From Sphingobacterium paludis (GTDB lineage Bacteria; Bacteroidota; Bacteroidia; Sphingobacteriales; Sphingobacteriaceae), in assembly GCF_004364125.1 (NCBI RefSeq), contig NZ_SNZV01000004.1, positions 372,001 through 436,000 of the forward strand: a DNA stretch of 64,000 bases. Direction: 5' to 3'. A program made the translations under genes and the position numbers. Positions 9,560 through 18,101 of the stretch are shown here, piece after piece (within the stretch, counting starts at the first letter, position 1; each line of letters opens with the position of its first letter). Under the pieces are notes generated by a model. That model was not told where the DNA came from. It did not search any database and saw nothing but the letters and a program-made list of their open reading frames with translations.

Positions 9560-9574
9560 GTAGTTCTGCCTTAT

Positions 9575-9680
9575 GACTTAACTTCTCGCTTTTGAATTAT
9601 AACTTTTGACTTCTTACTTTTGACTTTTCAATTTTAACTTCTCACTTTTGAATTTTAAATTTTTACTTTTTACTTTTTAA
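9575..9680 (+). repeat. T-rich ACTTTTGA/ACTTTTTA array upstream of the metF riboswitch
   Basis: About 105 bases made of variants of ACTTYTNACTTTTGA and ACTTTTT. CTTTTGA occurs four times, and the copy at 9615-9622 (TACTTTTG) is an exact -7 box match. It fills the spacer between the rimM terminator and the S-box, so it is either the metF promoter region or a simple-sequence expansion with promoter-like content. Confidence 0.6.
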
Positions 9681-9697
9681 TCCCGATATTAGCCCTC

Positions 9698-9799
9698 GCT
9701 TATAGAGAAAGGCAGAGGGAATAGACCCGCTGAAGCCTTAGCAACCTGATACCGTATCAAGGTGCTGCATTCTACTCGCCCATGTCGAGAAAGATAAGC
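9698..9799 (+). promoter_or_regulatory. SAM-I (S-box) riboswitch of metF
   Basis: The order of conserved elements fits the S-box. P1 is GCTTAT (9698-9703) pairing with ATAAGC (9794-9799). Then come AGAGAAAGGCAGAGGGA, CCCGCTGAAGCCTTAGCAACC (kink-turn and P2 side), a P3 stem around GATACCGTATC, AAGGTGCT and the P4 region CATGTCGAGAAAGAT. It lies just upstream of metF, a methionine-cycle gene, as expected for SAM feedback. Downstream, GAAAAC and GTTTTC form a weak hairpin (9801-9825), and a second TAAGC (9828-9832) could replace the 3' strand of P1. There is no U run, so control at the level of translation is more likely than termination. Confidence 0.9.
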
Positions 9800-9846
9800 T
9801 GAAAACACCATACCCGTGCGTTTTCTGTAAGCCTAAAAAGACAAAC

Positions 9847-10803
9847 ATGAAAATTGTAGATCATATAAAAAACGCAAAGGGAAATCCGTTGTTTTCGTTT
9901 GAATTGTTGCCACCAGCTAAAGGGCAGGGTATTAAAAGTATCTTCAGCACGATGGACGAGCTCATGGAGTTTAAGCCGCCATTTATTGATGTTACGTATC
10001 ACCGGGAGGATTACCTTTACAAACAGCACGATAATGGGCTCTTGGAGCGTGTAGCTTATCGGAAGCGCCCCGGAACCGTAGCGATTTGCGCCGCTATCAT
10101 GAGTAAATATAAGGTAGATGCTGTGCCGCATTTGATCTGCGGTGGATTCACCAAAGAGGAGACAGAAAATGCACTGATTGATCTTAACTTCTTAGGCATC
10201 GATAATGTATTGGTTTTACGTGGTGATGCTCGAAAAGGAGATCCCGATTTTATCCCAACACCAGGAGGTCATGCCTTTGCGACAGATTTATTGCAACAGG
10301 TCGTCGATATGAACCAAGGGCAGTATTTGCATGAAGATATAGAAAGCTCAGCGAAGACTAACTTTTGCATTGGTGTCGCCGGCTATCCGGAGAAACATTT
10401 TGAAGCGCCAAATTTCAATACCGACTTTAAATGGCTGAAGAAGAAGGTAGAGATGGGCGCTGAATTTATCGTGACGCAGATGTTTTTTAACGTTGAGAAA
10501 TACAAGGAGTTTGTAACCAAATGTCGGGAGAACGATATTCATGTTCCTATTATACCCGGGCTGAAGCCTTTAACCACCAAAAAGCAACTGATCACCCTGC
10601 CAAAAATATTTCATCTGGATATTCCAGAGGAGCTAAGCGATGCCGTAGATAGTTGCAAAACAAATGCTGATGTTAGACAAGTGGGCGAGGAGTGGTTGGT
10701 TAACCAATGTAAAGAGCTGATCAAGTTTGGAGCTCCGGTATTGCATTTTTACACCATGAGTAACCCCGGGCCCACAAAGAAAATCGTGGAGCGGCTAGCA
10801 TAA
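9847..10803 (+). CDS. metF: 5,10-methylenetetrahydrofolate reductase
   Basis: Flavoprotein reducing 5,10-methylene-THF to 5-methyl-THF, the methyl donor for methionine synthesis. It is 318 residues, a single TIM-barrel domain of the bacterial MetF type without the eukaryotic regulatory half. Visible motifs: FSFELLPP near residues 16-23, whose Glu matches the catalytic Glu of the FEFFPP motif in E. coli MetF; PHLICGG near 95; VLRGDARKGDP near 123-133; GVAGYPEKH near 176-184; and VTQMFFN near 211-217. It stands alone behind the S-box and ends in a strong terminator, so SAM level is probably its main control. Confidence 0.97.
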   Translation: MKIVDHIKNAKGNPLFSFELLPPAKGQGIKSIFSTMDELMEFKPPFIDVTYHREDYLYKQHDNGLLERVAYRKRPGTVAICAAIMSKYKVDAVPHLICGGFTKEETENALIDLNFLGIDNVLVLRGDARKGDPDFIPTPGGHAFATDLLQQVVDMNQGQYLHEDIESSAKTNFCIGVAGYPEKHFEAPNFNTDFKWLKKKVEMGAEFIVTQMFFNVEKYKEFVTKCRENDIHVPIIPGLKPLTTKKQLITLPKIFHLDIPEELSDAVDSCKTNADVRQVGEEWLVNQCKELIKFGAPVLHFYTMSNPGPTKKIVERLA

Positions 10804-10835
10804 GCAAGACAAGCCATTCTAGGTTCTGAGCCATA

Positions 10836-10878
10836 CGTGGGATTGTTAAATAATGTTAACGATCCCGCGCTTTTTTTT
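10836..10878 (+). terminator. Intrinsic terminator after metF
   Basis: A 14-bp stem (10836-10849 with 10856-10869, two G-T wobbles), 6-base loop, then eight Ts at 10871-10878. Confidence 0.9.
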
Positions 10879-11014
10879 ATAGTTCGTAATTTAATGTTCA
10901 ATATAGCCTTAACGCATTAATTATGAGCTGTCCATGTTTGCAAACCCGAACATTGGTGAATAAACGGAGGATCGCCAGCTGGCGGATGACAATCGAAAAA
11001 TAAATTCTATACAT

Positions 11015-14000
11015 ATGAAATATGAAAAGGTCAACACGCTAGTTGGGTGGATGGTTGCCGCATTCGCTACAGCAGTTTACATCGCTACGGCCGATCGGTT
11101 TAACAGTTGGTGGGATACTGGCGAATTTATCGCATCAGCCTATAAGCTACAGATTGTGCATCAACCTGGTGCTCCACTTTTCCTCATGATTCAGAATATA
11201 TTTTCCAACCTCGCCTTTGGCGATGTCACACGTATAGCCTTTTTTATGAATGTCGGTTCTGCCGTGTGCAGCGGATTAACCGTCTTGTTCTTGTTCTGGA
11301 CGATAACCGCGCTGGCGCGGAAGACGCTTGTCAAAAAGGATGGCAACGTGGTGTATGGACAAACGTTGCAAATTATGATTGGCGGGATAGTCGGTGCTGG
11401 CGCCTATGCGTTTACCGATTCCTTTTGGTATTCTGCGGTAGAATCGGAAGTGTATGCCATGTCTTCCCTCTGCACGGCGTTAGTATTTTGGCTAGTGTTG
11501 AAATGGGACAGACGCGCTGATGAAAAAGGCGCCGATCGCTGGTTATTAGTCATCATGTATATTATGGGACTCTCCATCGGTGTGCATCTGCTGAACCTGT
11601 TAACCATTCCGGCTATCGCACTGGTTGTGTATTTCCGAAAGAGCGAAAAAGTTACGATGAAAGGCATGGTTGTCGCGCTTTTTCTTGGTATGGGCATATT
11701 GGCCTTTATTCTATGGGGTGTTATCCAATATTTGATACGATTCGCCGCACAGTTCGACCTTTTCTTTGTCAATAAACTAGGTCTTGGATTTGGCACAGGC
11801 GTCCTATTCTTTGCACTTTTATTGGTATCCGCACTCATTTACGGCATGCATTACAGCGTAAAAAGGCAGCGCCCACTATTGAACGTGGTGCTATTGGGGG
11901 TTTGTCTTTTGCTATTTGGCTATTCCTCCTTCGCTATGATCGTCATACGTGCCCATGCAGACCCCTCGCTAAATAATAATGCGCCTGACAATGTGTACTC
12001 GTTCCTAGGCTATCTAAGCCGTGAGCAGTACGGCACAGAGCCGCTGATAAAGGGACCATCATTCGATGCTAAAATTGTTGATGTACAATATAACAGCACC
12101 TATAAAAAGGGGAATTCCACCTACGAGAAGATGAGCGCTGCGCCCGACTACACCTATGACAAAGAAATGCTCCTGCCACGTTTATACAGCGAGAAGCATC
12201 AAGATTACTATCGTGCGTACCTCGGTCTTCAAGCCAATGAGTCGCCAAGTTTCGTCGATAACTTACGCTTTCTATTCGCTTACCAACTAAGCGATATGTA
12301 TGGGCGGTATTTTATGTGGAACTTCGTCGGGCGGGAAAATGACAAGCCACAATATGGAAATGGATCAAATGGAAATTGGCTCTCCGGAATCAATAGCATA
12401 GACCGTGGCCGGCTAGCTGGCGAAGCTAGCCTCTCTGCCGATATGCGTGTAAACCCCGCACGGAACAGTTACTACTATCTTCCGTTACTAATCGGTATTT
12501 TGGGGATGCTTTGGCACATGCGGCGAGACCGAAGGCAAGCGGCTATTGTTGGATTTCTGTTTTTCTTTACCGGCATTGCGATTGTGCTCTACCTTAACCA
12601 AACGCCCATGCAGCCGCGGGAGCGCGACTACGCCTATGCTGGATCCTTCTATGCCTTTTCCATTTGGATAGGGTTTGGGACATTGGGCGCGGCGGATGTG
12701 CTGCGCAGAAAACTAACGTTACCCACCTCCTCGCTCGCAGCAGGAATAGTATGTGCTGCTGCGGCGCCTGTTCTGTTGTTTTGCGAAAACTTCGACGACC
12801 ATGATCGCTCTGAACGCGACTTTGCTAGACAGGTCGCCCATAACTACTTGAAATCGTGCGAGCCAAATGCCATTTTGTTTTCCTATGCAGATAATGATAC
12901 CTTCCCCTTGTGGTATGCACAGGAAGTGGAAGGCATTCGTCAAGATGTTCGCATCGTTAACGTGAGCTATTTAGCCTCGCATTGGTATGTCAACCAACTG
13001 AAGAACAAAGTTAACGATGCCGCTCCCGTCGATACATCCATTGCGTCGGAAAAACTTGCGCAAGGTGTGCGCGACTACCTGCCTTTTGTCGATCAAGGAA
13101 TTACGGAAGCTGTGGATTTGGATATGCTCTTGACCTTCCTGTTATCTGACAACCCTACGAATAAGTTGCCCATGCAAGATGGGAGCTTAATGAATTTCTT
13201 GCCTGCCAAGAACATCAAGATGGCCGTTGACCGGCAGTCGGTATTGGCCAATAAGGTCGTACCCAAGGGCTGGGAAGGCAGGGTGCTCGACGAGATGGAC
13301 TGGACCTACAATGGGAACTATATAACGAGGGCAGAGATTGCACTGCTCGGTATTGTTAAAGCCAATAATTGGAAGCGACCCATTTATTTTACAAACTATA
13401 CCCCCGAAGATAAAATGGCAGGTTTGGGTAAGTATTTGGTTGATGAAGGATTAGTAAAGAAACTCATGCCCGTTTCCAGAAGTACACAGGAAGCTAAAGA
13501 TGGGCTGGTGAATGTGGAGAAACTTTACAAAAACGCCAGGTATAACTTTGACTGGGGCAACTACGGCCATCAACGCTTTGTCGATGTGGATTCGCGGAAC
13601 TATATGTCCAATTTTGTCGTACCGCAGATCTACGAACGCGCCACGCAGCTGCTGAAGGCAGAAGGAGAGTGGGCGAAGGCAAAAGAAGTGGCGATCGTGG
13701 CCGCTTCCATTCTACCGCAACGTGTCTATGACGTAGAAGAAACCTATCATTATGGCGATATTGTGGATACGCTATACAAAGTCAAAGAAAACAAGTTAGC
13801 GAATCGTATCGTAAATCGGCATTTAAATTTTTTGCAAGACAACCTGCCTTATCAAGTGACGCTCGCAAGAGACCAACAAGCAGCTGTTGATATTCGCGGA
13901 ATACAATACAGCCTTGCTGCCTTGGAGCGCTACCGTGCTATCCTTGAACCCTTGGGCGATAAGGCGCTTTTGGCACGAGCCACTCAGCTTGAAGTGCAAT

Positions 14001-14026
14001 ACCGGAAAAGCTTTTTCGAAGATTAA
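11015..14026 (+). CDS. DUF2723 / GT117-type multi-spanning membrane protein
   Basis: Inner-membrane protein of 1003 residues. The first 105 residues are the DUF2723 domain: an N-terminal membrane segment, then DRFNSWWDTGEFIASAYKLQ and HQPGAPLFLMIQNIF. These acidic and His/Pro motifs in the first loop recall GT-C mannosyltransferases, and the family includes human TMEM260, a protein O-mannosyltransferase. Roughly ten more hydrophobic segments reach to about residue 595. The C-terminal 400 residues are soluble and presumably periplasmic (FSYADNDTFPLWYAQEVEG; RPIYFTNYTP). A role in protein O-glycosylation is an inference from the family; substrate and linkage are unknown. It is monocistronic and converges on glnS over a shared terminator. 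Confidence 0.85.
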   Translation: MKYEKVNTLVGWMVAAFATAVYIATADRFNSWWDTGEFIASAYKLQIVHQPGAPLFLMIQNIFSNLAFGDVTRIAFFMNVGSAVCSGLTVLFLFWTITALARKTLVKKDGNVVYGQTLQIMIGGIVGAGAYAFTDSFWYSAVESEVYAMSSLCTALVFWLVLKWDRRADEKGADRWLLVIMYIMGLSIGVHLLNLLTIPAIALVVYFRKSEKVTMKGMVVALFLGMGILAFILWGVIQYLIRFAAQFDLFFVNKLGLGFGTGVLFFALLLVSALIYGMHYSVKRQRPLLNVVLLGVCLLLFGYSSFAMIVIRAHADPSLNNNAPDNVYSFLGYLSREQYGTEPLIKGPSFDAKIVDVQYNSTYKKGNSTYEKMSAAPDYTYDKEMLLPRLYSEKHQDYYRAYLGLQANESPSFVDNLRFLFAYQLSDMYGRYFMWNFVGRENDKPQYGNGSNGNWLSGINSIDRGRLAGEASLSADMRVNPARNSYYYLPLLIGILGMLWHMRRDRRQAAIVGFLFFFTGIAIVLYLNQTPMQPRERDYAYAGSFYAFSIWIGFGTLGAADVLRRKLTLPTSSLAAGIVCAAAAPVLLFCENFDDHDRSERDFARQVAHNYLKSCEPNAILFSYADNDTFPLWYAQEVEGIRQDVRIVNVSYLASHWYVNQLKNKVNDAAPVDTSIASEKLAQGVRDYLPFVDQGITEAVDLDMLLTFLLSDNPTNKLPMQDGSLMNFLPAKNIKMAVDRQSVLANKVVPKGWEGRVLDEMDWTYNGNYITRAEIALLGIVKANNWKRPIYFTNYTPEDKMAGLGKYLVDEGLVKKLMPVSRSTQEAKDGLVNVEKLYKNARYNFDWGNYGHQRFVDVDSRNYMSNFVVPQIYERATQLLKAEGEWAKAKEVAIVAASILPQRVYDVEETYHYGDIVDTLYKVKENKLANRIVNRHLNFLQDNLPYQVTLARDQQAAVDIRGIQYSLAALERYRAILEPLGDKALLARATQLEVQYRKSFFED

Positions 14027-14051
14027 GTAGCGTGCATCGTCAGATAAAAAT

Positions 14052-14091
14052 ATGCCCTTCCAGTTTTGTTTAGCACAAACTGGAAGGGCAT
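14052..14091. terminator. Bidirectional terminator between DUF2723 gene and glnS
   Basis: ATGCCCTTCCAGTTT (14052-14066) pairs perfectly with 14077-14091. It lies between converging genes, with flanking A and T tracts on both sides. Confidence 0.85.
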
Positions 14092-14122
14092 TTGTCGTAG
14101 ATAGCTACCGCTGTACGCTATT

Positions 14123-15793
14123 TTAGCCTTTTTTAACCTCTTTTGCCCAAGAGTCTTTCAAGGTGACCGTCCGGTTGAACACCAGCTTCTCTGCCGTGGA
14201 TTTGCTATCCAGCGTGAAGTAGCCCAAACGTATAAATTGATAGCCCCGTTGTGGTGTAGCGTGAATCAGATCAGCTTCAATATATGCCTTTTCAATAATG
14301 GACAAACTATTGGGGTTGATCGATTGCTTGAAATCTTCTGCGGCAGCAGGGTTTTCATCGTTGAACAAACGGTCGTAAAGACGCACTTGCGCTTCTTTGG
14401 CGTGGGGTACGGATACCCAATGGATCGTGCCCTTTACCTTTAAACCCGATGTATCTTCGCCTGATTTGGAATTGGGCACGTATGTACAATGGATTTCTGT
14501 AACTTTTCCGCTTTCGTCTTTCACGAAATCATGGCATTCAACGATGTATGCGTGTTTAAGACGCACGGATAAGCCCGGCCCTAATCGGAAAAATTTCTTA
14601 GGGGGTTCTTCCATAAAATCATCGCGCTCGATCCACAACTCTTTGCTGAATGGAATGATACGACTTCCTTCACCGCCCTCTACTTCCGGATTATTCTCGC
14701 CGACTAATTCCTCGACTTGCCCATCGGGATAGTTCGTGATGACCATCTTAATTGGGTCTAGCACCGCCATGCGGCGCCAAGCAGATTGATTCAAGTCTTC
14801 GCGGATGCAAAACTCCAAAAGACTGACATCGATCATGTTTTCGCGCTTTTGTACACCAATACGCTCGCAAAAATTGCGGATCGAAGCCGGCGTGTAGCCC
14901 CTTCTGCGCAAACCCGAGATGGTAGGCATACGCGGATCATCCCAACTTTCTACAAACTTTTCGTTCACCAACTGTAATAATTTACGTTTGCTCATTACAG
15001 TATAGGTCATGTTCAAGCGTGCAAATTCGTATTGTTTCGAAGGAAATATTTCGAGCTTATCAATACACCAGTCGTATAACGGACGGTGGGGAATAAATTC
15101 AAGCGTACAGATAGAATGTGTAATTTGCTCAATGGCATCAGACTGTCCATGCGCGAAATCATACATCGGATAAATACACCATTTATCTCCCGTACGGTGA
15201 TGATGCGCATGTTTTATACGGTATAGTAACGGATCGCGAAGGTGCATATTCGGATTGGCCAAATCAATTTTAGCACGAAGAACTTTCTCCCCATCTTGGT
15301 ATTTGCCATCACGCATTTCTTGAAAGAGGCGCAAATTCTCGGCTATAGAACGATCGCGAAACGGAGTGGGTATGCCGGGTTCTGTCGGTGTACCTTTTGC
15401 AGCAGCAATTTCTTCTGCCGTGCTATCGTCTACATAGGCCAGCCCCTTTTCAATCAACGCTACCGCGTAGCTGTATAATGTTTCGAAATAGTCGGAAGTA
15501 TAAAGTTCTTGTGCCCATTGGAAACCCAACCACTGTATATCCTGCTTGATGCTATCCACATATTCCGTGTCTTCAGTCACCGGATTGGTGTCATCGAAAC
15601 GAAGATTGGTTTGGCCATTGTATTTTTGACCCAGCCCAAAATTTAGGCAGATGGATTTCGCATGGCCAATATGGAGGTATCCATTTGGCTCAGGAGGGAA
15701 GCGCGTCAGAACCCGTCCGTCGTGCTTGCCTGATCGGAGATCCTCTTCGATAATCTCCTCGATAAAATTCAGTGGTTTTTCTTCATTTAACAT
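14123..15793 (-). CDS. glnS: Glutamine--tRNA ligase
   Basis: Class I synthetase charging tRNA-Gln with glutamine. It is 556 residues, the standard bacterial GlnRS length. Motifs: [16 protein letters not shown] with HIGH at 41-44, and VMSKRKL (KMSKS equivalent) near residue 268. The anticodon-binding beta-barrels follow, with [16 protein letters not shown] near 450. The ATG is the only one before the conserved [15 protein letters not shown] motif that preserves the usual [12 protein letters not shown] start. The promoter -7 box TAACTTTG ends 4 bases before this ATG, so the transcript probably has no 5' leader. Confidence 0.97.
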   Translation of the reverse strand: MLNEEKPLNFIEEIIEEDLRSGKHDGRVLTRFPPEPNGYLHIGHAKSICLNFGLGQKYNGQTNLRFDDTNPVTEDTEYVDSIKQDIQWLGFQWAQELYTSDYFETLYSYAVALIEKGLAYVDDSTAEEIAAAKGTPTEPGIPTPFRDRSIAENLRLFQEMRDGKYQDGEKVLRAKIDLANPNMHLRDPLLYRIKHAHHHRTGDKWCIYPMYDFAHGQSDAIEQITHSICTLEFIPHRPLYDWCIDKLEIFPSKQYEFARLNMTYTVMSKRKLLQLVNEKFVESWDDPRMPTISGLRRRGYTPASIRNFCERIGVQKRENMIDVSLLEFCIREDLNQSAWRRMAVLDPIKMVITNYPDGQVEELVGENNPEVEGGEGSRIIPFSKELWIERDDFMEEPPKKFFRLGPGLSVRLKHAYIVECHDFVKDESGKVTEIHCTYVPNSKSGEDTSGLKVKGTIHWVSVPHAKEAQVRLYDRLFNDENPAAAEDFKQSINPNSLSIIEKAYIEADLIHATPQRGYQFIRLGYFTLDSKSTAEKLVFNRTVTLKDSWAKEVKKG

Positions 15794-15797
15794 AGCA

Positions 15798-15805
15798 CAA
15801 AGTTA
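15798..15805 (-). promoter_or_regulatory. -7 box of glnS, leaderless arrangement
   Basis: On the minus strand the sequence reads TAACTTTG-TGCT-ATG. Only four bases separate the box from the start codon, placing the expected transcription start at or next to the A of ATG. No TTTG is seen at -33. Confidence 0.6.
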
Positions 15806-15880
15806 AAGATTTATGCCCGATTTGGCATGCTCTCTTAAAATTAATATAGCGCCTGAAAACGGGCGGCAATCCGAAGAGCT

Positions 15881-15900
15881 GATCAGCGTTTCCGCTGATT
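15881..15900 (+). other. Tetraloop hairpin upstream of the FAD oxidoreductase gene
   Basis: GATCAGCG pairs with CGCTGATT across a TTTC loop (8 bp, one wobble), about 120 bases before the ATG at 16023. Role unknown. Confidence 0.4.
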
Positions 15901-16022
15901 CATATTGCGCCAGAGCCACCCGTTTAGGCATGCATTGCAGCGTAATGCAAGGTTTTAATCTATCTTTTCGGCAATACAAACTAGTTTTATGTACATTTAA
16001 ATTCCTAAAACAGGCAATACAT

Positions 16023-17300
16023 ATGAAGTTTATGCTTACCGCTCTTATCGGCTTATTATTTATACCATTTCCATTCTGCTATGCTCAAAAAAGCAAAAAG
16101 CCTCAATTGCTGGTATATGGTACAGGGATTTCAGCCTACACCGCCGCTTTGCAGTCCGCCAAATCTGGCGTTCCGACGTTATGGGTGGCCGATACCGATA
16201 CGCTATTGCCTGCTTTTTCCAAACGTAGCGTAGCGCTGGAAAAGAAGCCTGACCTTGATGGGGGACTGTGGCTTGATGTATTGATGCATATGGCTCAATC
16301 CACCACCGCGAATGATTCGCTAGCTCAACAGGTGAAGAACGATATGAATCCGCGTTTATTTATGAATGCTATAGCGAGCAGTCTAGCAGAAACCGCCAAT
16401 TTAACCGTGATCCGTAAGCAAAACGTGGAAGACATTAAAGCGCATAGTAAGGGATGGCATATTACGTTGGCAAGTAAACAAAAGTACAATTTGCCTCTCG
16501 TCGTCGATGCGTCCAATGGCGAAGAGTTGATCAAGCTGCTGCCACAGCACGTTCGCTCGAAAGAAAATCCATTATCGCCAGTTTCGATTATGAAAACAGC
16601 AAATATGCGTACTGCTGTCGCTACTGGCTTCATTGCCGATACCTTGTACGCATGGACATTGGCGGATGTGTTGTCTTCAGAAAGAAATGGCCTTTTCCAG
16701 ATGAATGACTGGCAACATGCTTATGGGGATGACGTGCGCTTTACCGCCGCAAAGGCCGCAATAGGACAAGCCGTCGGCGCTACGGCCGCTTACCTCGCTT
16801 TCTTTAAAACTACCCCCGATAAAATTGATGTACGCAAGTTGCAGTCTGAAATGATGAACTATGGAATGCGTATCATGCCATATGCGGATATCGCCGTAAG
16901 CGATCCTCATTTTTATGCTATCCAGCGTTTTGGTCTGTCGGGCATCATAGCAGGCGATAAGGAAAATGGTACCTACCTATTTAATGGCGACGCGCATGTG
17001 CGGTATGCAGAGATTCAGCCGATATTACACCGTCTGTTTTCTCGCAGTCAACTTTGGTTTGCTGATCATCAAGGCGAATTTTTTACTTGGGGAGATTTTC
17101 TGTCGCTCGTTAAGTTTGTAGGATTGCGCGGTAATGAAGTGGATAAAGCAATCGAGCGGGAATGGCATACTAAATTGAAGTTTGCTGGTGAGTTCGATAC
17201 AACGAAACGGGTGACGCGTTATCAATTTGCGGTTATCCTGGACCGATATGCAAGTCCGTACGTCAAAGCTGTAAATCAAGAAGGGACGTTCGTTAATTAG
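16023..17300 (+). CDS. Exported FAD-dependent oxidoreductase-like protein
   Basis: A 425-residue protein. MKFMLTALIGLLFIPFPFCYA is a signal peptide, followed by a Rossmann start LLVYGTGISAYTAALQSAKSG near residues 29-49 and VPTLWVAD. This resembles the FAD-binding start of the FAD_oxidored group (xanthan-lyase-like and related exported proteins), but the third Gly of GxGxxG is replaced, so dinucleotide binding may be altered or lost. VVDASNGEEL near 160 looks like the second FAD contact strand. The C-terminus (GDFLSLVKFVG, RYQFAVILDRY) may be a separate small domain. The frame is open upstream to 15813, but that stretch has no signal-like start. The substrate is unknown. A weak dyad separates it from the converging carbonic anhydrase gene. 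Confidence 0.65.
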   Translation: MKFMLTALIGLLFIPFPFCYAQKSKKPQLLVYGTGISAYTAALQSAKSGVPTLWVADTDTLLPAFSKRSVALEKKPDLDGGLWLDVLMHMAQSTTANDSLAQQVKNDMNPRLFMNAIASSLAETANLTVIRKQNVEDIKAHSKGWHITLASKQKYNLPLVVDASNGEELIKLLPQHVRSKENPLSPVSIMKTANMRTAVATGFIADTLYAWTLADVLSSERNGLFQMNDWQHAYGDDVRFTAAKAAIGQAVGATAAYLAFFKTTPDKIDVRKLQSEMMNYGMRIMPYADIAVSDPHFYAIQRFGLSGIIAGDKENGTYLFNGDAHVRYAEIQPILHRLFSRSQLWFADHQGEFFTWGDFLSLVKFVGLRGNEVDKAIEREWHTKLKFAGEFDTTKRVTRYQFAVILDRYASPYVKAVNQEGTFVN

Positions 17301-17306
17301 AGAAAA

Positions 17307-17377
17307 GAGAGCGACGATTTCCATGTTTCCCACCATCTTTTTGAGATATGGGTATAACACCGTTTATCGTCGCTCTC
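17307..17377. other. 12-bp inverted repeat with 47-base loop at a convergent junction
   Basis: GAGAGCGACGAT (17307-17318) is exactly complementary to 17366-17377. It lies between convergent genes where a bidirectional terminator would be expected, but it has a long loop and no T run. Confidence 0.6.
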
Positions 17378-17385
17378 CGCTTGTC

Positions 17386-18033
17386 TTATACGAAAGCAAA
17401 TACCTCGCCTAATGACTCGTTGCTGGTAATGGAGTTTTCTAGATTAACCAGTTCGCCGGTACCGATATTGATAACCACACCATGTACGGCAAGATCCTGA
17501 CCATTTTTCCATGCATTTTGCACGATGGAGGTGGTGCCTAGGTTAAAAACTTGCTCTTTTACATTCAGTTCAATGAGGCGGTTCACTTTATCTTCTTCGT
17601 TTTCAAGCGCATCGATCTCCTTTGCATGTAAACGATAAACGTCTTTAATGTGACACAGCCAGTTATCAATAATCCCAAACTGCTTCCGACTTAAAGACGC
17701 CGCCACGCCTCCGCAACCGTAGTGACCTGCTACGACGATATGCTTTACTTTCAACACGTTTACCGCATAGTCTAATACAGATAACATGCTCATGTCAGAA
17801 TGTACGCACATGTTTGCGATGTTACGGTGCACAAAAACTTCACCAGGCTTGCGACCGGTCACTTCATTTGCCGGAACGCGGCTATCCGCGCAACCGATCC
17901 ATAGAATTTCGGGGTTCTGCCCTTTGGCTAGCTGTTCGAATCTTCCGGTTGTATCTTTTGCTACAAAATCTACCCAGCCTTTGTTACCATCTAATATTCG
18001 CTGAAAACCTAATTCTAATTCTTTATTTCCCAT
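17386..18033 (-). CDS. Beta-class carbonic anhydrase
   Basis: Zinc enzyme interconverting CO2 and bicarbonate, 215 residues. Zinc and active-site residues are visible, numbered from the ATG at 18033: C48 and the CADSR motif (D50, R52), and HYGCGG with H104 and C107. The frame is open upstream by 14 more residues to 18075, but MGNKELELGFQRILDGN is the normal family start. It lies 68 bases downstream of a SulP transporter on the same strand, which suggests that the transporter imports bicarbonate and this enzyme equilibrates it with CO2 for carboxylation or pH control. There is no signal peptide, so it is cytoplasmic. Confidence 0.95.
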   Translation of the reverse strand: MGNKELELGFQRILDGNKGWVDFVAKDTTGRFEQLAKGQNPEILWIGCADSRVPANEVTGRKPGEVFVHRNIANMCVHSDMSMLSVLDYAVNVLKVKHIVVAGHYGCGGVAASLSRKQFGIIDNWLCHIKDVYRLHAKEIDALENEEDKVNRLIELNVKEQVFNLGTTSIVQNAWKNGQDLAVHGVVINIGTGELVNLENSITSNESLGEVFAFV

Positions 18034-18101
18034 GTTTGATGTAATTAAGGTAGCTGGTCTTTTAAAACCAACCAAGTTAATAGTTTATTTATCTGTTCTT
18101 T

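Noticed and set aside
15813-16022. A 70-residue N-terminal extension of the FAD oxidoreductase
   Set aside because: It lacks family features, and the ATG at 16023 begins a clear signal peptide.
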